A stretch of 59,752 nt of DNA from HGM04593 sp045631205 (GCA_045631205.1 JAZQUI010000017.1:1-59752), one strand, 5' to 3'; shown: positions 17,081 through 26,551, counted from the stretch's first letter. Notes: generated from the letters alone by a model not told the origin. Made by a program: numbers and translations.

Positions 17081-18892
17081 ATGAAAGATATTGCCGTTAT
17101 TGAATACGTTGCACTCTTTGCAATAATGTTTGCCGCAAACCTTTTCATCTACCTGAAATTCAACAAAGGACTTGCACGCAATGCCAAAGGGCAACAAGGA
17201 CGCCGCTATCTCATAGCCTCGCTCATATCCATTCTGCCCATAGCTGTAGCACAAATTCCTGTTTTAAGCAGCGCAGTACTTCTTAATGCTGTCATCGCTC
17301 TATTTTGTGGTGCAAGCTACAATATTATCTTTCATCTCAGCAACAAGAAACACTCGCCCGGTTACGACAACCGCATTGATATTGTATTTGGCATATACCT
17401 CTTCGGTTGGCTCACTTCCATGCAGATAATAAGCGGAGCATTACCCGGTGCAACAGCCATCGTTGGCGGAGCTATCGCCGGCATAACAGCGCTTGCAGCC
17501 ATAGTATTGGTAACCATACAATGGGTACATTTTATTATTTATGGCAGCAATTTCGATATGAACGGAATGCAGGCGACACTCGATACCGACCGCAACGAAA
17601 CAATTGAGTTCATAAAATCATTCCCGCTATACACAACCTTAGCCATAGCGCTTGGCATAATAGCCATACCGGTATTATGCATCGGTGCAGAAATTGCTGT
17701 TGTAGAGAACTACCACACACACCTCTTTGGAATATGTTTGGCTGCATTGTGGGCAACAGGAATGTGCGCATATATCTGGATTGGCAAACGCTCGCTATTG
17801 TGCCGCACCGGTTTTATGACCCTTTACCTTGACACGAAAGAGTACAGCAAACGTACCCTTCTGTATGTTGAGGAGATGGACAACCGATTGAAAGACCTTG
17901 AACTCAAAAACGCGGGAAAGGAGAACAAGGAGCCTCACACTTATATTATGATTATCGGCGAGTCGGCATCACGCGACTATATGAGCGTCTATTTCGATAT
18001 GGAGCACGATACAACCCCCTGGCTCAAAGAGTGCGACCGCAAGAACGGAAACGACATAGTCTTTACAAACGTATATTCGTGTCACCACCAAACGGTACCC
18101 ACACTCGAGCAGGTACTTACCGAGCGTAACCAATACAATAACAAGGAATTCTACGAGTCGGTATCCATAATAGACATCGCCCGCAAAGCCGGATATACCA
18201 CCCACTGGTACAGCAACCAGGGATGTATTGGTGTTGCAGACACATCGGTAACACTTGTAGCCAACACTTGTGATACTGCAAAATGGACAGAACAAGAGGT
18301 TAACAAATTGCAGTACGACGGTTCACTTATAGAGTTTCTCGACGAGGTCGACCCCAAGAAGAACAACTTTGTGGTTCTTCATCTTATGGGCAGCCACTTC
18401 AACTACATAAACCGCTACCCGAAAGAACACACACAATGGGGAGAGCCTGGTGTGCAAGACAATATGCTTAACTACTTAAATTCCATACACTATACAGACA
18501 GTTTGCTGAAGAAGGTTTACGAGTACGGTAGTGAAAAGCTAAACCTCCAGGCTATGCTCTACTTCAGCGACCACGCTGCTGTACCCGACAAACGCCGCCC
18601 GCCCCATTTCAACGGATTCGATATGGTGCGTATACCTATGAGCATACATTGCAGTGATAGTTATATAAGCCACCACAAAGAGCGTTTTGAGGCATTGAAA
18701 GCCCACAAAGAGAAGTTCTTCACCAACGACTTGGTTTATGAACTGGTTTGCGGCCTGCTCGATGTGGAGAGCAACCACTTTGACACTTCTAACTCACTTG
18801 CACACAAGGAGTACAAATACACACGAGATATGCTTTATACCTGCGGTGGAGAGTTTGCCATAATACACGACACTGCCGTAAAAACTGAATAA
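17081..18892 (+). CDS. EptA-like phosphoethanolamine transferase (sulfatase fold)
   Basis: 603 residues, inner-membrane enzyme with the active domain in the periplasm. Five or more spans fill residues 1-240; the C-terminal part is an alkaline-phosphatase/sulfatase fold. Visible metal and active-site motifs: IMIIGESASRDYMSVY, the likely Thr nucleophile in NVYSCHHQTVPTLEQ, HLMGSHFNYINRYP and YFSDHAAVPD. The family transfers phosphoethanolamine to lipid A or core Kdo/heptose, lowering negative charge and often giving resistance to cationic peptides. The acceptor here is not shown by sequence. It follows the RNase HI by 24 bases and ends in a strong terminator. It may act on the LPS begun by KdtA. 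Confidence 0.88.
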   Translation: MKDIAVIEYVALFAIMFAANLFIYLKFNKGLARNAKGQQGRRYLIASLISILPIAVAQIPVLSSAVLLNAVIALFCGASYNIIFHLSNKKHSPGYDNRIDIVFGIYLFGWLTSMQIISGALPGATAIVGGAIAGITALAAIVLVTIQWVHFIIYGSNFDMNGMQATLDTDRNETIEFIKSFPLYTTLAIALGIIAIPVLCIGAEIAVVENYHTHLFGICLAALWATGMCAYIWIGKRSLLCRTGFMTLYLDTKEYSKRTLLYVEEMDNRLKDLELKNAGKENKEPHTYIMIIGESASRDYMSVYFDMEHDTTPWLKECDRKNGNDIVFTNVYSCHHQTVPTLEQVLTERNQYNNKEFYESVSIIDIARKAGYTTHWYSNQGCIGVADTSVTLVANTCDTAKWTEQEVNKLQYDGSLIEFLDEVDPKKNNFVVLHLMGSHFNYINRYPKEHTQWGEPGVQDNMLNYLNSIHYTDSLLKKVYEYGSEKLNLQAMLYFSDHAAVPDKRRPPHFNGFDMVRIPMSIHCSDSYISHHKERFEALKAHKEKFFTNDLVYELVCGLLDVESNHFDTSNSLAHKEYKYTRDMLYTCGGEFAIIHDTAVKTE

Positions 18893-18907
18893 ATAATTAT
18901 TACAACA

Positions 18908-18943
18908 ACAAAGAATGGCGACTGTATAGTCGCCATTCTTTGT
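18908..18943. terminator. Bidirectional terminator
   Basis: A perfect 16-bp stem (18908-18923 with 18928-18943) and a GTAT loop, between the converging phosphoethanolamine transferase and glycosyltransferase genes. Confidence 0.9.
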
Positions 18944-18959
18944 TTATATTACTTGCCAA

Positions 18960-20105
18960 TTATTTCTCCGAAAGAAGCTTGCGATAGCAATCCATTGTCT
19001 GTTGCGCAAAGTTCTCGGGAGTGAATTTTGCAGCCCACTCAAACCCCTGGGCTATCATTGTCTCTCTTACTTCGGGAACAAAGCACTCTTTTATGGCCGA
19101 TGCTATGGCCTCAACATCATAGGGAGCGGTGTATTTACTTCCCGGACCACCAGCCTCTTCAAGACAAGAGCCTGTCGCTGCCACCACCGGCACCCGGCAG
19201 TTGAGAGCCTCGAGCAAAGGAATACCAAAACCCTCGTATATCGACATATATGCAAAAACATCGGCACACTGGTATATCACGGGGAGGTCGGCATAAGGAA
19301 CACCATGAAGCAGATGTACACGATTCTGCAAATTGTTCTTTTGCACATATTCATCGATAAGGGCGGTGTATTTTGTTCTACGCCCCACGGCAACAAGATG
19401 CACATCTTCGGGTAACGATGACAAAGCCTTAACGACCGAAAGAAGATTCTTTCGTCTCTCAATAGTTCCCACAGAAACTACAAACTTGGCGGGCAAAGAA
19501 TACTTTTTACGCACCGCTGCTTTATCCTCCTCCGATGCCTGCATAGCAAAGAGAGAATCGCAACCCTGATATATTACATCAATCTTCTCGGGAGCAATTC
19601 CGTAATGCTTTACGATGTCGCGCTTGGTACACTCGCTGACAGCAATAATACGGTCGGCATTGACACAAGCACGGCGGAATTTGTAGTTATAGATGTTTCT
19701 GTCTATAAAGGGATAACACTCGGGGCATTTCAAGAAAATAAGGTCGTGTACGGTGACAACACTCTTAACATTGCCCGAAATGCGTCGTATATTCAACGGA
19801 AGTTCATTACTCAAACCGTGGAACACCTGTACACCATCGCGAGCAATATCGTCTGTGATGCCCCACACGCGCCACAAAGAGCGGAATTTCTTATCCCAGC
19901 GCCCAGTTGGAAGCACCTTTCTTATAGCTCCCGCTGCCGCCGACAGAATAGAATCGAACTTTTTGTTCTCAACATCTTTGGGAACATACACCAAATACTC
20001 TTCCCCGGGAAAACTCCCGGCAAGAGCCTCTAACACATAACGGCTGTAATTTCCAAGACCGGTAAAATTCTGCGCTGCACGCTTACCATCGTAACCAATC
20101 TTCAT
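18960..20105 (-). CDS. Family 4 glycosyltransferase
   Basis: 381 residues, GT-B fold with a retaining mechanism. The N-terminal glycine-rich loop reads FTGLGNYSRYVLEAL. The C-terminal donor site has SVGTIERRKNL, and EGFGIPLLEAL is the E-x7-E motif of GT4. There is no signal peptide or span, so it works at the cytosolic face of the membrane, as do GT4 enzymes of LPS core, O-antigen or capsule synthesis. Acceptor and donor sugar cannot be read from the sequence. It is a single gene and not part of a polysaccharide cluster, which suggests a core role and not a strain-specific one. Confidence 0.88.
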   Translation of the reverse strand: MKIGYDGKRAAQNFTGLGNYSRYVLEALAGSFPGEEYLVYVPKDVENKKFDSILSAAAGAIRKVLPTGRWDKKFRSLWRVWGITDDIARDGVQVFHGLSNELPLNIRRISGNVKSVVTVHDLIFLKCPECYPFIDRNIYNYKFRRACVNADRIIAVSECTKRDIVKHYGIAPEKIDVIYQGCDSLFAMQASEEDKAAVRKKYSLPAKFVVSVGTIERRKNLLSVVKALSSLPEDVHLVAVGRRTKYTALIDEYVQKNNLQNRVHLLHGVPYADLPVIYQCADVFAYMSIYEGFGIPLLEALNCRVPVVAATGSCLEEAGGPGSKYTAPYDVEAIASAIKECFVPEVRETMIAQGFEWAAKFTPENFAQQTMDCYRKLLSEK

Positions 20106-20173
20106 TGAATTATATTTACTGAATAATTAAGCAAACTTTTGACCTCGCACGTTACACGGGCAGGTTGTTAATG

Positions 20174-20181
20174 CAAATATA
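20174..20181 (-). promoter_or_regulatory. -7 box for the GT4 gene
   Basis: TATATTTG on the minus strand, 68 bases before the start codon; no TTTG at the -33 distance. Confidence 0.45.
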
Positions 20182-20310
20182 ACGCCAAACAGGCGAAATT
20201 TATAAAATTTGCTTTAATATTTTATATTAAGTGTTGTATTATACCCTATGTTTAATCCTAACATCTACACATTTACGTTCTTTTATTACCGGCACATTTG
20301 AATTTATTAG

Positions 20311-20318
20311 TATTTTTG
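20311..20318 (+). promoter_or_regulatory. -7 box for the radical SAM gene
   Basis: TATTTTTG, full -7 match, 34 bases before the start codon; the -33 box is not recognisable at the normal distance. Confidence 0.45.
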
Positions 20319-20352
20319 TATCAATCTTTTATTATCGCTAAAGAACTGCAAA

Positions 20353-21129
20353 ATGTCAACAATAATTTTTCCATCACCCATATTCGGCCCCATCAAAAGC
20401 CGCAGATTAGGAATCTCATTGGGTATAAACCTTCTGCCTAACGACGGAAAAGTGTGTACATTTGACTGCATTTATTGCGAGTGCGGGCTTAACAACGAAC
20501 GTCGCAGCCACAATCCACTCCCCACACGAGAAGAGGTTGCTGAAAAATTAAAGGAAAAACTTATTGAGATGCAAAGCGAAGGCATTACGCCCGATGTACT
20601 TACCTTCGCAGGAAACGGAGAACCCACAATACACCCGGCATTCCCTGAAATAATATCAGATACCATCGCCTTGCGCAACGAACTATGTCCCAATGCAAAA
20701 GTAAGCGTATTGAGCAACTCCACCCTGATAACACGTGAAAAGGTTTTTAACGCACTTAAACTGGTGGATAATAACATTTTAAAACTCGATACGGTTAATC
20801 TCGACTACATAAAACTTACCGACAGACCTTGCGGCACATACGACCTTACAACCATCATAGAAAGGATGAAAGCCTTTAATGGAGATGTTGTAATACAGAC
20901 AATGTTTATGAAGGGAGAAGTCGACGGACAAGAGATAAACAACACCACCGACGAATATGTGTTGCCATGGATAGAGACTGTAAAAGAGATTGCTCCACGC
21001 GAATGTATGATATATACAATAGACCGCGAAACACCCGTCAAAGGACTTCAAAAAGCAACAAAAGAAGAACTTGACAGCATTGTGGAGAAACTGCAAAAAG
21101 AGGGTATCAAAGCATCGGCATCCTATTAA
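20353..21129 (+). CDS. Radical SAM protein (COG0731-like)
   Basis: 258 residues. The radical SAM cluster motif is C35-x3-C39-x2-C42 (CTFDCIYC), which binds a [4Fe-4S] cluster and S-adenosylmethionine. The glycine-rich GNGEPTIHPAFPE segment matches the SAM-binding region. The N-terminus FGPIKSRRLGISLGINLLP is typical of COG0731, a group related to wyosine-synthesis enzymes whose bacterial members have no settled role. It is a single gene on the plus strand, converging on the DedA-like gene with only 3 bases between the stops and no hairpin. Confidence 0.85.
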   Translation: MSTIIFPSPIFGPIKSRRLGISLGINLLPNDGKVCTFDCIYCECGLNNERRSHNPLPTREEVAEKLKEKLIEMQSEGITPDVLTFAGNGEPTIHPAFPEIISDTIALRNELCPNAKVSVLSNSTLITREKVFNALKLVDNNILKLDTVNLDYIKLTDRPCGTYDLTTIIERMKAFNGDVVIQTMFMKGEVDGQEINNTTDEYVLPWIETVKEIAPRECMIYTIDRETPVKGLQKATKEELDSIVEKLQKEGIKASASY

Positions 21130-21132
21130 AGA

Positions 21133-21597
21133 TTAGTCTATCAGCTGCATAAAGCCGGTATATGAGATGGTTATAAATGTATAACGCACCAGCTTGCCGA
21201 CAGCCATAACCAAAGCGACCTTCCACCAGGAAACACGCATAATTCCCAGCATCACAAGCAAGGTTTCTCCTATTACCGGCACAAAAGATATTGCCGCTGC
21301 CCAATAGCCATACTTCTGAATAATTCTGTCGGCTCGCGACATACGTCGTGGGGTTATCTTGAACATTTTCAAAACCTTCTCCTTGTCGGCTAACATACCC
21401 ACCAGAAAACAGGTTACACCGCCAAGAGTGTTGCCAAAGGTAGCCACCAAAGTAAGCCACACTGCATTGAGTCCCAAACTCAGAAAAAAGACCAAAAGCA
21501 CTTCACTTGTTATAGGTACAATGGAACCCGACAGGAAAGCCAACAATCCCATACCCAAATAACCATAATCTGCGAACATCTGAATTAACCAATCCAT
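21133..21597 (-). CDS. DedA/YqaA-type membrane protein
   Basis: 154 residues from the ATG at 21597 (MDWLIQMF); ATGs at 21603 and 21624 are also in frame. Homologues start with M-x-x-L-I, which favours 21597. About four spans, with the conserved GSIVPITSEVLLVFF and the FVPVIGETLLVMLGIMRVSWW segment of the VTT/DedA superfamily. DedA proteins are inner-membrane proteins, some of them lipid flippases for recycling undecaprenyl phosphate or PE; this short YqaA branch is uncharacterised. The start overlaps the end of the upstream membrane-protein gene by 13 bases. Confidence 0.83.
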   Translation of the reverse strand: MDWLIQMFADYGYLGMGLLAFLSGSIVPITSEVLLVFFLSLGLNAVWLTLVATFGNTLGGVTCFLVGMLADKEKVLKMFKITPRRMSRADRIIQKYGYWAAAISFVPVIGETLLVMLGIMRVSWWKVALVMAVGKLVRYTFITISYTGFMQLID

Positions 21598-22553
21598 AAG
21601 CATAACAAGGCTATAAGCAGCCAAGCAACATTAAGTGACACAAAATATATGTTTGAAACTTTTGTAACCTTCGTCGAGAAGGTATAGGAAGCCAGAACTG
21701 CAAACCCCGGCAAACGCCATGTCAACAGCAACAGACCACACCCCGGAAGGACAAAAGACAACACAAACAGATACATATTCAGCAACATCAAAAACAATAT
21801 ACGACGACGCAACAAAGGCTTTGCCGGATACGATGAAGCCACAAAAATATACACAGAAACCACCCAAACCAATAATTCTGGTATAAGTGCTGCATAGTAA
21901 GAAAGCGGAAGTTCCGGTGCAGCAAAGGAAGGCACCATAGCCGCAAAAGATGAGTCGGAGGGGATAATAACACCCATCAATGCCGGGAATAGGTATATAA
22001 GCCCTGCAACCAACCAACAGGGGGTAAGAACACCTAAAAACGCAGACATAAAGTTTCTGACTGTTGCCATATGCGATATAAACATATATACAACAAACAA
22101 AGGCAACAAAAGGAGAAACTGTACATACAACAACGACGAGGTTGCAAGCAAGGCAAAAGCCCCGAAAATGGCACGTTCGTGTCCCGTTTCGCGACAACAT
22201 ACAAATAGTTGTGCAACCGATAGTACAAAGAGCAACAATGAGAAGGCTGTGACACAGTCGGATTGCACAAGAGGCTGTACCGCAGTAAGCCAAAAGAAGA
22301 CAAGCGGCAACCACGCTACCCGACGCTCGAACAGATATATATTGTTAAGTACCAGAGCCACGATACCATAGGCCGCAAAAGAGAGAACACGCCCCACGGC
22401 ATCGCTCACCTGACCAAAAACAGAGAGGGTGCTGTACCCGTAAGAACCGAGCACTGCACCCACAATCCAAAGAAATATCGACACAAAAAGCATCCCAGCC
22501 GCAGGATAACCCGTGGCAACGAAACGCCCTTGGAGTGAATTTCTATAAGTCAA
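21585..22553 (-). CDS. Polytopic membrane protein of unknown function
   Basis: 322 residues. I do not recognise a family with certainty; it resembles poorly characterised Bacteroidota membrane proteins such as DUF6427. Around nine or ten hydrophobic spans cover nearly the whole length, with short loops such as LNNIYLFERRVAWLP, which recalls a conserved N-x-I-Y-L-F motif of that group. There is no catalytic motif. Its start overlaps the end of purD by 11 bases and its end overlaps the DedA-like gene, so it belongs to the rlmL-purD-membrane unit. The function is not known. Confidence 0.75.
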   Translation of the reverse strand: MTYRNSLQGRFVATGYPAAGMLFVSIFLWIVGAVLGSYGYSTLSVFGQVSDAVGRVLSFAAYGIVALVLNNIYLFERRVAWLPLVFFWLTAVQPLVQSDCVTAFSLLLFVLSVAQLFVCCRETGHERAIFGAFALLATSSLLYVQFLLLLPLFVVYMFISHMATVRNFMSAFLGVLTPCWLVAGLIYLFPALMGVIIPSDSSFAAMVPSFAAPELPLSYYAALIPELLVWVVSVYIFVASSYPAKPLLRRRILFLMLLNMYLFVLSFVLPGCGLLLLTWRLPGFAVLASYTFSTKVTKVSNIYFVSLNVAWLLIALLCLWIG

Positions 22554-23811
22554 AACCTATATCTCCTCTGAAATATTTCTTGTTATATTTAATGGCATCG
22601 GCCGCACGGAACGATTTTTCAAGAGCCTCGGCACGATTTTCTCCATAAGAGCAAGCCGCAATTACACGACCACCGGCTGTAACCACCTTACCATCCTTCA
22701 CGGTTGTTCCGGCGTGGAACAGTATGCTGTCGGTAACATTCTCAAAGCCTGTCATCTCAAAGCCTTTTTCATAAGTCTCGGGATAACCGCCCGACACAAG
22801 CATCACGCACACAGCGGTTCTATCGTCAAACTCAACGGTAGCCTGTGACAAAGTACCGGCAGCCACCATCTCGAACAGTTCAACAATGTCGCTTTTCAGA
22901 CGCAACATCACCGACTCAGTTTCAGGGTCACCCATACGCACGTTATATTCTATAACCATAGGCTCTCCCTCCACATTGATAAGGCCGAAGAATATAAAGC
23001 CTTTATACAAGAGGCCATCGCTTACAAGACCTTCAACCGTGGGGCGAATTATTCTTTCGTCAACCTTCTGCATCCACTCCTTTGTTGCAAAAGGAACGGG
23101 AGAAATTGAACCCATACCACCTGTGTTAAGACCGGTATTACCCTCACCTATACGCTTATAGTCCTTTGCCTCGGGCAATGTAACATAGTTCTTACCGTCG
23201 GTAAGCACAAAAACAGAACATTCGATACCGTCGAGGAACTCCTCAATAACAACTGTTGCCGATGATGAGCCGAACATTCCGTCGAACATCTCGTCGAGGC
23301 TCTTTTTGGCCTCTTCAAGTGTAGAAAGTATCAACACGCCCTTACCGGCACAAAGACCGTCTGCTTTAAGTACATAAGGAGCTTTCAAACCTTCGAGGAA
23401 TGTATATGCCTCGGCCTTCTCTGCTGCTGTAAAAGCACGATAGGCAGCTGTGGGAATAGAATGACGCTGCATAAAGTCCTTTGCAAAACTTTTGCTACCT
23501 TCGAGTTCGGCAGCAGCGCGAGTAGGACCAATGACAGCTATGTGTTTAAGTCTTTCATCACTCTGGAAATAGTCGTAAACACCCTTTACAAGAGGATCTT
23601 CGGGACCGACAACCACCATATTCACTCCATTTTCGAGCACAAAGGCTGCAATCGCATCAAAATCGCAAACTGCAATATTGACATTTTCACCCACTTGCGA
23701 TGTTCCCGCATTTCCGGGAGCTATAAACAACTTCTCGAGTTTAGGGCTCTGTGCAATCTTCCACGCCAAAGCGTGCTCACGACCGCCACTACCTAAAAGC
23801 AAAATTTTCAT
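22543..23811 (-). CDS. purD: Phosphoribosylamine--glycine ligase (GAR synthetase)
   Basis: 422 residues, usual length. It joins glycine to phosphoribosylamine with ATP in step 2 of purine synthesis. The N-terminal MKILLLGSGGREHALAWK is the family signature. The ATP-grasp domain has VLKADGLCAGKGV and the conserved FFGLINVEGEPMVIEYNVRMGDPE segment near the metal site. It follows rlmL by 20 bases and overlaps the next gene. purB is also in the window but in another unit, so purine genes are dispersed here. Confidence 0.98.
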   Translation of the reverse strand: MKILLLGSGGREHALAWKIAQSPKLEKLFIAPGNAGTSQVGENVNIAVCDFDAIAAFVLENGVNMVVVGPEDPLVKGVYDYFQSDERLKHIAVIGPTRAAAELEGSKSFAKDFMQRHSIPTAAYRAFTAAEKAEAYTFLEGLKAPYVLKADGLCAGKGVLILSTLEEAKKSLDEMFDGMFGSSSATVVIEEFLDGIECSVFVLTDGKNYVTLPEAKDYKRIGEGNTGLNTGGMGSISPVPFATKEWMQKVDERIIRPTVEGLVSDGLLYKGFIFFGLINVEGEPMVIEYNVRMGDPETESVMLRLKSDIVELFEMVAAGTLSQATVEFDDRTAVCVMLVSGGYPETYEKGFEMTGFENVTDSILFHAGTTVKDGKVVTAGGRVIAACSYGENRAEALEKSFRAADAIKYNKKYFRGDIGFDL

Positions 23812-23831
23812 AGTGATGATATTTTTATTTG

Positions 23832-25349
23832 TTATTTACGTTTATCATTTCCACCGCGACGTGCCGATGTGCCACGACCGCCGGCAGCATTACCTCCACG
23901 TTTGTAACCACCTTTTTCGCCGCCCTTGCGTGCAGAATAGCCACGTTGTTCAGGCTTTGACGCACGAGGAGTACGCTCAACAGGCGCCTCATTTCCATCG
24001 CGTTTTTTTCTTATCTTTTGAGCCGAACGTGTATTGAAATAAGATTCGAGCTCGCGACGACGACGTTTAGACTCATCGCTCTCCAAGCCGGCAAACTCGT
24101 CACCTCTGCGCTCTGAGCGCGAAGGACGCAACTCTCCATCGAGACCGGTAAGACGCGATTTGCGTTTCAGCGGTGCAAAATCTTTTTTAAGTGTATTACC
24201 CTCCTCGCGGAAGCCCTTGAACTTACCCTGGAAAAGTTCGTACTTGCGGCACTCACAATCAAGGTCACCATTGTAAAGGGGTATTCTTGCCGATGCTTTA
24301 AGGCCAATCTGGTCGAAACAGTCGTAGCTACTGCTTATAACCCAAGCCTCGTTGCCCTGAAATGCGTGTTTGAGACGCGCACCAAGGTCTTTGTAAACCT
24401 GCAACAAGTTATCAGATACCAAACGCTCGCCATAAGGAGGATTCACCACCATTATAGCACGTTTCTCGGGCTGTTCAAAGTCCTTGATATCGCGGCATTC
24501 AATATCAATGATATCACCCATCATTGCCGACTTCACATTCTTGCGAGCGCAGGCAACCATACGGCCATCAACATCGTAGCCATATATCTTATGGTTGAAC
24601 TCACGTTCCATAGAGTCGTCCTCGTAGATGGAACGGAACAATTCACTGTCAAAATCTCTCCATTTTTCAAATGCGTAACCCTTGCGATAGACTCCGGGAG
24701 CTATGTTACGAGCAATGAGAGCTGCCTCAATGGGGAGAGTACCCGAACCACACATAGGATCGATGAAGTCACACTCACCGTTCCAGCCGCTGAGCATAAT
24801 CAAGCCCGCAGCAAGCACTTCGTTGATGGGCGCAGCACCGGTCTCCACGCGATAACCGCGACGATGCAACGACTCGCCCGAACTGTCAAAAGCAAGAGTA
24901 CAATCCTCCTGGGCAATATGTATGTGGAATATGAGGTCGGGGTTGTTAAGGCGAACCGAAGGACGGCGGCCACTCTTCTCGTTAAAGTAATCAGCAATTG
25001 CATCCTTTACACGATAGGCCACAAATTTTGAATGACGGAAAACGTCGCTATACACAACTGAATCGACAGAGAATGTAGAATTTTCGTCGAGATACTCACT
25101 CCAATCGACACCCTTAATAACATTATACACCTCGTCGGCATCCGACGCTTTAAAGTGAAGTATAGGTTTAAGTATGCGCACGGCTGTTCTCAAATGAAAA
25201 TTCGCCTTGTACATAAGAGCATTGTCGCCTGTAAATGAGACCATACGACGACCTATCTGCACATTGTTTGCACCCAAACTCACCAATTCCTTTGCCAAAA
25301 TCTCCTCCAATCCCTGGAAGGTTTTTGCTATCAATTCAAATTCCGCCAT
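23832..25349 (-). CDS. rlmL: THUMP-domain rRNA N2-guanine methyltransferase (RlmL-like)
   Basis: 505 residues. A THUMP domain (about 45-160) precedes a Rossmann SAM methyltransferase domain with FIDPMCGSGTLPIEAALIARN (SAM motif I) and NPPYGER (catalytic motif). The relative in E. coli (N-terminal half of RlmL) methylates G2445 of 23S rRNA; the exact base here is inferred. After about residue 380 the domain ends and a tail of about 120 residues follows that is rich in Arg, Lys and Gly (RGG-like at the very end), probably disordered and RNA-binding. The SAM RlmK half of the E. coli enzyme is absent, as usual in this phylum. Confidence 0.88.
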   Translation of the reverse strand: MAEFELIAKTFQGLEEILAKELVSLGANNVQIGRRMVSFTGDNALMYKANFHLRTAVRILKPILHFKASDADEVYNVIKGVDWSEYLDENSTFSVDSVVYSDVFRHSKFVAYRVKDAIADYFNEKSGRRPSVRLNNPDLIFHIHIAQEDCTLAFDSSGESLHRRGYRVETGAAPINEVLAAGLIMLSGWNGECDFIDPMCGSGTLPIEAALIARNIAPGVYRKGYAFEKWRDFDSELFRSIYEDDSMEREFNHKIYGYDVDGRMVACARKNVKSAMMGDIIDIECRDIKDFEQPEKRAIMVVNPPYGERLVSDNLLQVYKDLGARLKHAFQGNEAWVISSSYDCFDQIGLKASARIPLYNGDLDCECRKYELFQGKFKGFREEGNTLKKDFAPLKRKSRLTGLDGELRPSRSERRGDEFAGLESDESKRRRRELESYFNTRSAQKIRKKRDGNEAPVERTPRASKPEQRGYSARKGGEKGGYKRGGNAAGGRGTSARRGGNDKRK

Positions 25350-25434
25350 AATATAATAATGGATATCCCGAAAATCAATTTAAACCAAGTGGCGATAATG
25401 ATAAAATACAACCGCGCACCCACAATCTGCAAAC

Positions 25435-25448
25435 GCATTTGCAAATGC
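25435..25448. promoter_or_regulatory. 14-bp palindrome between rlmL and the transglycosylase
   Basis: GCATTTGCAAATGC is a perfect palindrome in the divergent intergenic region, 40 bases before the -33 box of the plus-strand gene. It could be an operator for either side, but also contains TTTG/CAAA promoter-like words. No second copy was noticed. Confidence 0.25.
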
Positions 25449-25487
25449 AAAGGAACAAAAAAAAGAGATGCGAAACAACCAAACAAC

Positions 25488-25519
25488 CTTGATATTTGCA
25501 AAGAAAAAGAGTACTTTTG
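25488..25519 (+). promoter_or_regulatory. Promoter for the lytic transglycosylase
   Basis: -33 CTTG (25488-25491), 20-base spacer, -7 TACTTTTG (25512-25519). Start near 25526, so the ATG at 25541 gets a leader of about 15 bases. A perfect palindrome CTTTTGTACAAAAG (25514-25527) covers the -7 box and start site and could be an operator. Confidence 0.6.
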
Positions 25520-25540
25520 TACAAAAGAACAGAAAAGGGA

Positions 25541-26527
25541 ATGCAAAACAAGAACAACAAAAGAAAAATCATATACACCATAGCCTTAACCGCAATAGCA
25601 GCTGTTTCGCTCACACTTTTGGGCAATGCTGCTGCCGACAAATTCAATGTACCTTATTCGCAGATACCATACTGTGCCGTATCGCCCAAATTACCACGGG
25701 AAATCACTTTCGCAGGAGAAACCATATCACTTACCCGCCAGGACCGCCGAGAAAGACTCGACCGTGAAATTTTGGCATTTACATACTCGCACATAAATAC
25801 ACTGTTACAGATAAAACGTGCAAACCGTCTGTTTCCCATCATTGAACCATTACTTAAAAAGTATGGTGTACCCGACGATCTCAAATACCTTATGATTATA
25901 GAGAGCAACGGCGATATCTTTGCCCGTTCCAATGTTGGCGCCGCCGGACTATGGCAATTTATGGAAGCTACTGCACGACAATATGGGCTCGAGGTTAACA
26001 ACCACATAGATGAGCGTTACCACATAGAGAAAGCCACTCGTGCAGCTTGCGATTACCTGAAAGAATCATACGCTGAATATGGCGACTGGCTCACCGTTGC
26101 CGCAAGCTACAACGCCGGAAGAAACAATATAAACAAACGCATAGAAAAGCAGAAAGAGGGAAAAGGGATAAACCTGCATTTGGTACCCGAAACCTCGCGA
26201 TATCTATTCCGCTTGTTAGCGGCAAAAGCTATTTTCAGCGACCCGATAAACTACGGATTCATCATACAGCACCACGACCTTTATCCACCGCTACCCGTAG
26301 CAAAAACCATCAAAGTTGGCAACCCTGTAAAGAGTTGGGCTGATATTGCAAAAAAGCATGGCCTGACCTACATGCAACTGCGTGAGGCAAACCCGTGGAT
26401 AAGAGATACAGAACTCCCGGCAGGCAAAAGCAAGAAGAGATACGAGGTTATAATCCCAGACTCGGCACTCCTGCACTATAACCCCGAGGAGACACGCGCC
26501 CACAATCGTAACTGGGTTATAAAATAA
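25541..26527 (+). CDS. Membrane-bound lytic murein transglycosylase (MltD-like, LysM)
   Basis: 328 residues from the ATG at 25541 (MQNKNNKRK); an in-frame ATG at 25496 lies upstream of the predicted transcription start. A basic N-terminus and hydrophobic segment (about 10-30) act as signal or anchor. The SLT domain (GH23) follows: catalytic Glu E121 in LMIIESNGD, then SNVGAAGLWQFMEATARQYG and VAASYNAG. A C-terminal LysM-like module (KSWADIAKKHGLTYMQLREANPW) binds glycan. The enzyme cleaves peptidoglycan to 1,6-anhydro products in the periplasm during wall remodelling. Single gene with its own promoter and terminator. Confidence 0.9.
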   Translation: MQNKNNKRKIIYTIALTAIAAVSLTLLGNAAADKFNVPYSQIPYCAVSPKLPREITFAGETISLTRQDRRERLDREILAFTYSHINTLLQIKRANRLFPIIEPLLKKYGVPDDLKYLMIIESNGDIFARSNVGAAGLWQFMEATARQYGLEVNNHIDERYHIEKATRAACDYLKESYAEYGDWLTVAASYNAGRNNINKRIEKQKEGKGINLHLVPETSRYLFRLLAAKAIFSDPINYGFIIQHHDLYPPLPVAKTIKVGNPVKSWADIAKKHGLTYMQLREANPWIRDTELPAGKSKKRYEVIIPDSALLHYNPEETRAHNRNWVIK

Positions 26528-26551
26528 ATTCAGGCACAATACACTTTAAAT

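Noticed and set aside
24366..25031. A 221-codon frame on the plus strand
   Set aside because: It is antisense to rlmL, with composition expected from the complementary strand.
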